The translations under genes and the position numbers were made by a program. This document shows positions 1 to 5,827 of a stretch of DNA of 22,063 nucleotides, piece by piece. Positions within the stretch are counted from its first letter, which is position 1; each line of letters starts with the position of its first letter. Source of the stretch: Prevotella sp. (GTDB lineage: Bacteria > Bacteroidota > Bacteroidia > Bacteroidales > Bacteroidaceae); assembly GCA_017442765.1 (NCBI GenBank), contig JAFRZC010000058.1, forward strand, positions 1-22,063, read 5' to 3'. Below the pieces are notes generated by a model that was not told where the DNA came from, did not search any database, and saw only the letters and a list, made by a program, of their open reading frames with translations.

Positions 1-94
1 AAGTTAAAGAAGTTAAGAAGTTAAGCCATTAGAAACAGCCTGCTTGTGCAAGTGATAAAAAACTAATGGCTTAACTTCTTAACTTCTTTAACTT
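1..94. repeat. Perfect 32-bp-arm inverted repeat (long hairpin)
   Basis: Positions 1-32 are the exact reverse complement of 63-94, separated by a 30-nt loop. Each arm is itself built of 8-9-bp direct repeats of the type AAGTTAAG. The loop contains a smaller dyad, CTTGTGCAAG (43-52). The structure starts at the window edge and may extend further upstream. It lies 33 nt before the nuclease start codon. It could be a terminator for the previous gene, a structured 5' leader or a repeat element; neither flank has a clear T-run, so its role is open. Confidence 0.85.
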
Positions 95-127
95 CAATAA
101 CTTCAGAACTTGCGAAAGTTGAGAATT

Positions 128-850
128 ATGAATTATAACCAGCTCAACCGCCACGAGCGCGACAGCCGCCTGCACTTCGATGCCCGTGAGCACGTCTATA
201 CGATTGACGGAGAGGTGTTCCGCTCCGTCACCTCCGTTGTAGAGAGTTGTTTCGAGCAATTCGACACCGACTACTGGGCAGAGAAGAAAGCCCCCGCCCT
301 CGGGCTCACCCCCGAGGAGCTCAAGGCCCGGTGGGCACGCAAAGGCGAGATCGCCCGCACCCTCGGCACGCAGATGCATGAGAAGATAGAACGCTACTAC
401 CTCGGACTGCCCAACCAGACCGACGACACCTATCAGCTCTTCCTCTGCTTCGCCCAGCAATGCCATCTCACACCCTACCGCACCGAGTGGGCTATCTTCG
501 ACGAGGACAGCCGCGTCGCGGGAACACTCGACTTCCTCAATCTGGAAGACGGCGTGTTCACCATCTACGACTGGAAGCGCAGCAACAAAATCCTCTACCA
601 CGGACAGCCCGACACCGTCAGCCGCTTCGGAAAGAAGGCACTCGCACCCATCAGCCACATCCCCGACACCACCTACTGGCACTACGCCCTGCAAGTGAGC
701 ATCTATCGCTACATCCTCGAGAAAAACTACCACATCCGTACCGCTGCAGGCCGCCTCGCCATCTTCCATCCCGACTACCACCAGCCGCACGTCGTAGAAG
801 TGCCCTACCTCCGCGACGAAGCCATCGCCGTGCTGCGACATCGCAAATAG
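128..850 (+). CDS. PD-(D/E)XK nuclease superfamily protein (RecB/Cas4-like)
   Basis: The 240-aa product carries the ordered motifs of the RecB/Cas4-type PD-(D/E)XK nuclease fold. These are GTQMHEKIE (His84, Glu88), the acidic GTLDF motif (Asp135), the catalytic IYDWKRS motif (Asp148, Lys150) and the family's QxxxY motif in LQVSIYRYILE (Gln189, Tyr193). Such enzymes cut DNA using a divalent metal. There is no helicase domain and no signal peptide, so it is probably a stand-alone cytoplasmic nuclease. I chose the ATG at 128; an in-frame TTG at 110 would add six residues. No SD-like site is seen. It stands alone, with the hairpin 1-94 upstream and a repeat-rich spacer and new promoter downstream, so no partner can be named. 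The nuclease fold is well supported; the substrate is unknown, and no cas genes lie nearby. Confidence 0.85.
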   Translation: MNYNQLNRHERDSRLHFDAREHVYTIDGEVFRSVTSVVESCFEQFDTDYWAEKKAPALGLTPEELKARWARKGEIARTLGTQMHEKIERYYLGLPNQTDDTYQLFLCFAQQCHLTPYRTEWAIFDEDSRVAGTLDFLNLEDGVFTIYDWKRSNKILYHGQPDTVSRFGKKALAPISHIPDTTYWHYALQVSIYRYILEKNYHIRTAAGRLAIFHPDYHQPHVVEVPYLRDEAIAVLRHRK

Positions 851-860
851 TCACCCATAG

Positions 861-895
861 ACACTAAACACCAAACACCAAACACTAAACTCTAA
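861..895. repeat. 7-bp tandem repeat (ACACYAA, five copies)
   Basis: Five consecutive 7-mers (ACACTAA, ACACCAA, ACACCAA, ACACTAA, ACTCTAA) begin 11 nt after the nuclease stop codon. Other 7-bp periodic spacers with different units occur at 5654-5680 and 7581-7608. No function is evident. Confidence 0.75.
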
Positions 896-939
896 ACCGC
901 TGAAAATCAGACGACAGTCAACCGTCGGCACCTACTAAA

Positions 940-994
940 AAAATGTCATTTTAGGCTACAAAACAAGAGAAACGCTGCCTAAAATCGACATTTT
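940..994. repeat. Inverted repeat upstream of the LRR-gene promoter, possible terminator
   Basis: The left arm AAAATGTCATTTTAGGC (940-956) pairs with the right arm at 977-994, leaving one bulged base and a 20-nt loop. The downstream side is T-rich (991-1005), so on the + strand this could end transcription of the nuclease gene. It also lies just upstream of the predicted -7 box at 1012-1019, so it could instead be an operator. The pairing is seen directly; either role is inference. Confidence 0.6.
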
Positions 995-1011
995 ATTTTC
1001 TTTTTCACCTT

Positions 1012-1019
1012 TAACTTTG
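1012..1019 (+). promoter_or_regulatory. Bacteroidetes-type -7 box (TAACTTTG) for the LRR operon
   Basis: TAACTTTG matches the Bacteroidetes sigma-ABfr -7 consensus TAnnTTTG. A good -33 TTTG is not present at the usual spacing; only a T-rich stretch is found near 991-1005. The predicted transcript would have a leader of about 110 nt before the ATG at 1133, with imperfect direct repeats TCACGTGC (1039-1046) and TCACGCGC (1053-1060) inside it. Confidence 0.6.
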
Positions 1020-1132
1020 CAACCGCTTTTTCAAAAAATCACGTGCAAAAAGTCACGCGCCGGACAATTCGCAAGGCGCAAGGAAAAACATTTGACATAC
1101 CATAATTTAATTAATTCAAAAAAACGAAAAAG

Positions 1133-4100
1133 ATGAAAAAGAAAATGAAGACAAGTGGCAAGCTATTGCTGGCTATGCTGCTTCTGACCTTCCCGACGAT
1201 GAGCCGCGCCTATACGGTAGGACAAATCGTTACAATCGGCCAAAACACCTATCAAGTGCTGACAGCAACAGCACCCGACTTTACGCTGTGTTTTCTTGGC
1301 ACCACCGTCTCGGGCGAACTGGTTATCCCAGCAACAGTAGACGATGGTATTGACGTGGTGTTTACCATCACTGAAGTTGGTGGCAACGAAGCCTACAAGT
1401 GTCCCAACGTCACCTCAGTGGTGTTGCCCGAGACCGTCACTAAAATTAAATCTGGCAGCTTCACTGGTGCTGCGCTGGAAAGTCTCTACATTCCCAAGAG
1501 CGTGATTGAATACAGCTATAGTGCTGGATATACCTGGAAAAATGCACCTGTATGCACAGTTCATCCCGACAATCCGGTCTTCACCGTTGACAGCGACGGA
1601 GCACTTTACTCCAAGGATATGACAGGTCTCTACAATGTTCCTTCGTCAGTGGCATTGGACAACGGCACGTACACCGTGGCCGAGAGCGTCACCGATATTT
1701 ACTGGGATGCTTTTCTGCAAAACAGGAATCTGACGAAACTTATTCTTCCTCCAAATCTACAGTCCGTCCAACTCAAATTCCCCACCATCACGTACGGCTG
1801 TCCAAACCTTGAAGCATACGAAGTTGCGGATGGAGGAACGACTACTTTCCATGCTATCGACGGTGTGCTCTTCAACGGAAACACACTCGTTGACTATCCG
1901 GAAGGTAAGAAAACCACGAACTATACTGTTCCAGACGGTATTACTGAGATTGCTACAAATGGTATTGTCGGTAATTCTCACATGCAAAGTATTGACCTGA
2001 ATGATGTAACGAACTTACACGAAAGCTCCATTCTCAATGACTATGATTTGAAAACGGTTGTGTTGCCCAAAAACTTACAACTTGAGGGTATAGAAGGCGC
2101 AATTGCGGGTTGCATGGCCATAGAAGAGTATGTTGTTCCCGACGACTGTGTGAACTTCGCAGGTGTTGACGGTGTGGTCTTCTCCAAAGATATGAAGACA
2201 CTCTATTTCTATCCACCCAACAAAGCTGGCGAAAGCTATGACATCCCCACGAGTGTTGAGAAAATAGGAGCCCAAGCTTTCCGTCTTGCCAGAAACATTA
2301 CCACTTTGGAGGTTCCGAAGAGCGTGACGGAGATTGGTAAACAGGCTTTCCGCGATATGCGGAGACTTGAAACCGCGACATTTGCGGAGCCAGCATCTAT
2401 AGAGGGGTTTGGTGATAACATCTTTATGGATTGTCATTATCTGACAGAAGTGACGTTACCCTCATCGCTCACTAGAATAGACAACGCATATTACAACTGT
2501 GAAAACTTGAAAATCATTAACGTTCCTGACGGTTCACAGCTGAGAAATATTGCCGGATCTGCTTTCACTACCAATAAGGCCCTGGAGGAGTTTAACTTCC
2601 TCGGCAGTTGCGAACTGAAGACCATCGGCTCGAATGCGTTTGCCAATCTGACAAACCTGACTTCGTTTGATGTTCCTAAGACAGTAACACAAATCTCGGC
2701 GAATGCCTTTTCTGGTTGTAGCAGTCTGGCTACCGTGACATTTGCTGAAGACGCAGAGCTTACATCTGTGCATGCAGGTGCTTTCGCCGACTGTGGCCTG
2801 ACAGCTATCACGATTCCTGAAAGTTTGGCACGGATTGGCGCGGAGGTGTTCCGCAACTGCGCTGTGCTGGAGACGGTGAATCTCTCAGCCAACGTAACAT
2901 ACGTAGATTCCCAAGCCTTCAAATATTGTAACAATCTGGCCGAGATCAACGTTGACAAGGACAATACGACCTATTCGAGCGTTGACGGCTATCTGCTGAC
3001 TGCCGACAAAGAGACGCTCGTGCTCTTCCCCCCGGGAAAGGCCAACAGTAAGTTTACCCTGTTGCCCCCCTCCATCACGAAGATTGGCGACTATGCCTTC
3101 TATGCCTGCGAGAAACTGGAGAACGTCATCATCCCCAACAAGGTCAATACCATTGGCAAGCGTGCGTTCGGCCTGTGTACCAACCTGAATACCATCACCT
3201 TCCTCAGCGATGAGGTTATCGACCCCGCCAACATCGACCAGGAACCCAACTCCATGAGCTTCGACGACGGCACCAACGTAGCAGGAAACCAGTTCGAGAA
3301 AATCGACACCTATGTCCGCCCACACCTGCAAGAAGCATTCCGGAACAACGAGTTCTACCAGAAATTCCGCGTTGTGGGCACATCGTTCAAAGATGGAGAC
3401 AACGAATATCTGCCCGTCTCTGAGAATACCGTCGATCTGCTGGCAGCCGGCACCAAGGACTATACCTTCGTGATACCGACCACCGCCACCGGTAATGTGC
3501 TGGTGAGCAACGACGGCACGACCAACGAGAAAACCTACAACGTGGGTCTCATCGGCGACTATGCCTTCCAGAACACCACTGCCGACGTTCACGAAGTGGT
3601 TGTTAAAAACAATGTGGAATACATTGGTGCCAAGGCTTTTATGACCAATATTGACAACAACAGCAGTACGATAGAAAATGTCTTCTTCATAGAGTCGAAT
3701 CCGACGAACCGGATGCTCGGCACCACGCGCTTCGAACTCGACGAGACGGGCAACAACTACAACGAGTTTGCAGCCAGCACAAATGTCTATGTAAAGAAGT
3801 CGGCATTAGACACCTACACACAGGCATGGACAAAAACCACCTACGACCGTGCCACCCACAGCTACCTGCCCAGCCCCTACGACTTCACGTCGCAGATAGA
3901 CTATCGCATTCCCGGCGTGAACATTAACAATAAGTATGCGACATTCGCGCGTGAGTTCGACACGGACTTCTCCGATTATTTCACCGACAAGGGAAACCTT
4001 GAAATTGCCGCCTTTGTGGCCGCAGAGACTGGTTTCCTGCAAGGTCACGGCGACTATGGAACCAGTGAATACCGCATCCGCATGAGCAGCATCGACGAAA

Positions 4101-4591
4101 ACGGCGGCAATAGTTCCTGTGCATACGTGCCCGCCAATACGGGTGTACTGTTGAAAGTGCTTGATCAGGATGCTACCGTGCAAGATTTCTATTACACCAT
4201 CGGTGAGCAGGACAACCAAGCCTACAACGTCACCGGTAACATCATGACTGGTGTGACGGTCAATCCTGCCAACAATGTGGAAGCCACTACCGACGAACCC
4301 ATCTACGTGATGCAGGGCGGTGTGTTCCGTCCAATCACCTCGACACTTGCAACCTTCCCCGTCCACAAGGCCTACATGAAAACCGGCCCGCTGCCTTCCG
4401 GAGCAAAGGTTGTCATTACCTTCGATGAGGATAGCACGACGGGAATCGATATAATGCATAATGAAGAACGCGTAATGCATAATGGCTCAGATGCAGTTTA
4501 CGACCTTAACGGCCGTCGCACCGGTAACAACGTCCCGTTGCAGAAGGGTATCTATATTTATAAAGGCAAAAAAATAGTGATAAATCAATAG
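1133..4591 (+). CDS. BspA-like leucine-rich-repeat surface protein
   Basis: This 1152-aa protein starts with a lysine-rich, hydrophobic signal peptide (roughly residues 1-26, ending near SRA). It then has many repeats of the BspA/LRR_5 type, seen as IGxxAF...L..V..P.SVTxI-like units from about residue 70 to 720 (for example IGKQAFRDMRRLETATF). The later part (about 780-1090) is a non-repeat region. The tail VYDLNGRRTGN...KGIYIYKGKKI is a type common at the C-terminus of Prevotella secreted proteins and resembles a sorting domain; I infer export and surface attachment from it. BspA-like proteins are known adhesins or ligand binders. The start at 1133 fits the signal peptide; ATG 1145 is an alternative. 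Two small genes follow at 17- and 18-nt spacing, suggesting an operon. The linker before the tail contains a duplicated 12-mer (4452-4484) of intergenic-spacer type. The ligand is unknown. Confidence 0.92.
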   Translation: MKKKMKTSGKLLLAMLLLTFPTMSRAYTVGQIVTIGQNTYQVLTATAPDFTLCFLGTTVSGELVIPATVDDGIDVVFTITEVGGNEAYKCPNVTSVVLPETVTKIKSGSFTGAALESLYIPKSVIEYSYSAGYTWKNAPVCTVHPDNPVFTVDSDGALYSKDMTGLYNVPSSVALDNGTYTVAESVTDIYWDAFLQNRNLTKLILPPNLQSVQLKFPTITYGCPNLEAYEVADGGTTTFHAIDGVLFNGNTLVDYPEGKKTTNYTVPDGITEIATNGIVGNSHMQSIDLNDVTNLHESSILNDYDLKTVVLPKNLQLEGIEGAIAGCMAIEEYVVPDDCVNFAGVDGVVFSKDMKTLYFYPPNKAGESYDIPTSVEKIGAQAFRLARNITTLEVPKSVTEIGKQAFRDMRRLETATFAEPASIEGFGDNIFMDCHYLTEVTLPSSLTRIDNAYYNCENLKIINVPDGSQLRNIAGSAFTTNKALEEFNFLGSCELKTIGSNAFANLTNLTSFDVPKTVTQISANAFSGCSSLATVTFAEDAELTSVHAGAFADCGLTAITIPESLARIGAEVFRNCAVLETVNLSANVTYVDSQAFKYCNNLAEINVDKDNTTYSSVDGYLLTADKETLVLFPPGKANSKFTLLPPSITKIGDYAFYACEKLENVIIPNKVNTIGKRAFGLCTNLNTITFLSDEVIDPANIDQEPNSMSFDDGTNVAGNQFEKIDTYVRPHLQEAFRNNEFYQKFRVVGTSFKDGDNEYLPVSENTVDLLAAGTKDYTFVIPTTATGNVLVSNDGTTNEKTYNVGLIGDYAFQNTTADVHEVVVKNNVEYIGAKAFMTNIDNNSSTIENVFFIESNPTNRMLGTTRFELDETGNNYNEFAASTNVYVKKSALDTYTQAWTKTTYDRATHSYLPSPYDFTSQIDYRIPGVNINNKYATFAREFDTDFSDYFTDKGNLEIAAFVAAETGFLQGHGDYGTSEYRIRMSSIDENGGNSSCAYVPANTGVLLKVLDQDATVQDFYYTIGEQDNQAYNVTGNIMTGVTVNPANNVEATTDEPIYVMQGGVFRPITSTLATFPVHKAYMKTGPLPSGAKVVITFDEDSTTGIDIMHNEERVMHNGSDAVYDLNGRRTGNNVPLQKGIYIYKGKKIVINQ
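4452..4484 (+). repeat. Spacer-type direct repeat inside the LRR gene
   Basis: TAATGCATAATG occurs at 4452-4463 and again at 4473-4484, in frame. It encodes the duplicated MHN peptide (IMHNEERVMHNG) just before the C-terminal YDLNGRR tail. The same wording, on the opposite strand, appears in the non-coding spacer near 7618-7640. Confidence 0.7.
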
Positions 4592-4608
4592 ACATTTAAA
4601 TTAGAATT

Positions 4609-4803
4609 ATGAAAAAGAAACAGTATATAAAACCATTGACTGAGAGTTTGAAAATCAGATTGACAAATCTTATGATCACGGCCAGCCCAGGTGTTGGCGG
4701 TGATTATGACCCTGAAATGCCCATAGACGCAAAATCAAATTTCTTCGATGAAGACGACGAAGAGGATTTTCTGACACCGGCTTCATTCTCTTTATGGAAC
4801 TAA
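4609..4803 (+). CDS. Small acidic protein with GVGG motif, function unknown
   Basis: This 64-aa product begins MKKKQYIKP, a basic start I associate with many short Bacteroidetes proteins. It then has an amphipathic segment, a GVGG motif (Gly30-Gly31) and a very acidic C-terminal half: 11 Asp/Glu and only one Lys in residues 32-64, including DEDDEED. It has no convincing signal peptide or transmembrane helix. It starts 17 nt after the LRR stop codon and is followed 18 nt later by a small membrane protein, so the three are probably co-transcribed. The Gly-Gly position would suit a double-glycine-type leader, but the usual leader consensus is weak and no C39 peptidase transporter is present. It may be a secreted or modified peptide, a chaperone-like partner of the LRR protein, or something else. 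It is real by codon structure and spacing; the function is not recognised. Confidence 0.75.
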   Translation: MKKKQYIKPLTESLKIRLTNLMITASPGVGGDYDPEMPIDAKSNFFDEDDEEDFLTPASFSLWN

Positions 4804-4821
4804 AAGGGTGTTCTGCCAGAT

Positions 4822-4971
4822 ATGAAAATACAAGATGCAAGAGAGGATTTCCACCGTCAAATGAGGAAAAAGAACAGGCTTGAGACGCTTCAGGAGTTCG
4901 CCTTTATGCTGCTTACAGTCATCTGCTTTCTCATATTGTGTGCGATTACCTATCTCTATATTCTCAATTAA
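4822..4971 (+). CDS. Small single-pass membrane protein (49 aa)
   Basis: The reading frame ATG 4822 to TAA 4969-4971 encodes 49 residues. A charged N-terminal part rich in Arg/Lys (residues 1-25, including RQMRKKNR) is followed by a clear hydrophobic helix at about 27-48 (FMLLTVICFLILCAITYLYI). The positive-inside rule suggests the N-terminus stays in the cytoplasm. It lies 18 nt after the small acidic protein gene, in the same direction, and is likely the last gene of that operon. There is no homology I can name. The even spacing across the three genes and the clean membrane helix argue that it is real, but its short length leaves doubt. Confidence 0.6.
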   Translation: MKIQDAREDFHRQMRKKNRLETLQEFAFMLLTVICFLILCAITYLYILN

Positions 4972-5068
4972 AAACCATCGCTCCCCAAATGGAAAAATAT
5001 TCACAAGGGTAACGACAGTTTTATATAAAGAGTGAAAAATCTTTATACGAAAATCGCGCCGCAGAGTG

Positions 5069-5076
5069 TATCTTTG
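5069..5076 (+). promoter_or_regulatory. -7 box (TATCTTTG) with no gene directly downstream
   Basis: TATCTTTG fits TAnnTTTG, and TTTAT at 5042-5046 sits near the -33 position. No coding frame follows for about 750 nt. The transcript could be a non-coding RNA ending at the hairpin 5376-5412, or a very long leader for the regulator at 5828. Confidence 0.45.
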
Positions 5077-5152
5077 CAGAAGAATTAAATAAAACAGGCT
5101 ACGTCTCAGCAATTTAAGCAAGCTTGATTGCTTTCGACTTGCACTGTTTTTA

Positions 5153-5211
5153 GCTGCGCTCGGCATAGCTCAAGCAAGCTTGGCTCTGCCCTCGCTGGCA
5201 AAATCTTTGCA
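5153..5211 (+). repeat. Dispersed 59-bp repeat ending in a -7-like box, copy 1
   Basis: This 59-bp segment matches 7674-7732 at 55 of 59 positions, and all four differences are C/T transitions. It contains a short stem (AGCTCAAG...CTTGGCT) and ends in AATCTTTGCA, close to a Bacteroidetes -7 box. A related AAGCAAGCTTG sequence sits upstream at 5117-5127. It may be a small mobile repeat that carries promoter activity. Confidence 0.8.
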
Positions 5212-5375
5212 TTGCAAAAACGCACAAGCGGTGCGATTTTAAAGATATACGCTATCCTTTAATGTTTCAAGAGTTTTAAATGTTTTTTAAAAAGTGGATT
5301 TAATGGTTGTTATGATTATAAGCCATTGGGATTTAACACCGTAAGTCAGTCATTTTATGTTTCAGGATAGCATTT

Positions 5376-5412
5376 GCGGGAGAGGGGCTGTGATAGTTCC
5401 TCTTCCGCTTTT
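5376..5412 (+). terminator. Possible intrinsic terminator or small-RNA 3' hairpin
   Basis: GCGGGAGAGG (5376-5385) pairs with CCTCTTCCGC (5399-5408) with one G-U pair and a 13-nt loop, followed by TTTT. It lies within a gene-free region downstream of the -7 box at 5069. The T-run is short, so this is moderate evidence only. Confidence 0.45.
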
Positions 5413-5561
5413 AATGGAATTGCCTACGGCGCCATCCAGATTTCCACGCTGGCAGACAATCAAAAAACGAATGGTCTGCGGAAGTCTGCGGGGCGAAGAC
5501 TAAGGTTTTGAGGTGCAAAAGCCATGTTTCTCCGGTACAAAATATATGTTTCCGCGGTTTT

Positions 5562-5641
5562 TGCTTATATGCAAAAGCCTTTTCGCTTATAAGCAAAAGG
5601 CCATGCGGCTACAAGCAAAAGGCCTTGCGCTTACAGGCAAA
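5562..5641. repeat. 22-bp tandem repeat, about 3.6 copies
   Basis: Units begin at 5562, 5584, 5606 and 5628 and share the core GCTTAYAAGCAAAAGGCC. The last unit is partial. Each core holds a small dyad (GCTTATAAGC in the second copy). The array is about 190 bp upstream of the TPR-AraC regulator. The even 22-bp spacing, about two helical turns, would suit repeated protein binding on one DNA face. Confidence 0.75.
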
Positions 5642-5653
5642 TCCCCGTTCTAA

Positions 5654-5680
5654 TAAGTGAAAAGTGATAAGTGATAAGTG
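5654..5680. repeat. 7-bp periodic repeat (TAAGTGA type)
   Basis: Four near-identical 7-mers (TAAGTGA, AAAGTGA, TAAGTGA, TAAGTG) follow the 22-bp array. The pattern resembles the repeats at 861-895 and 7581-7608. No function is evident. Confidence 0.65.
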
Positions 5681-5750
5681 CCTTTTAAATCCGTTTAAAA
5701 TGCTGACTTTTTTATGCCGCGCGTGACTTTTTAAGACAACCTTGTTGCTA

Positions 5751-5798
5751 ACTTTTCAGAAAAGTCCCTGCCCGAATGAATTTTTTGTATTAACTTTG
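5751..5798 (+). promoter_or_regulatory. Promoter of the first TPR-AraC regulator with upstream dyad
   Basis: TAACTTTG (5791-5798) is a good TAnnTTTG -7 box, 29 nt before the ATG at 5828. The -33 region lacks TTTG. A perfect dyad ACTTTT-CAG-AAAAGT (5751-5765) sits just upstream and could be an operator, perhaps for autoregulation; that is inference. Confidence 0.6.
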
Positions 5799-5827
5799 CA
5801 GCGGATTAAGGATAAAAAGATTAGTTG

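Larger units (their letters stand above)
4972..5827. other. Gene-free 856-bp region rich in regulatory-like repeats
   Basis: No convincing coding frame is seen on either strand. From left to right it holds a -7 box (5069-5076), a promoter-bearing dispersed repeat (5153-5211), a hairpin with a short T-run (5376-5412), a 22-bp tandem array (5562-5641), a 7-bp periodic stretch (5654-5680), a motif shared in inverted form with the LRR leader (5719-5732), a dyad (5751-5765) and the promoter of the next gene (5791-5798). A small RNA between 5080 and 5412 is possible. Confidence 0.6.

Noticed and set aside
71..841. 256-codon minus-strand frame
   Set aside because: It is antisense to the nuclease gene, whose + strand product carries a full set of catalytic motifs; its ends run into the AAGTTAAG repeat.
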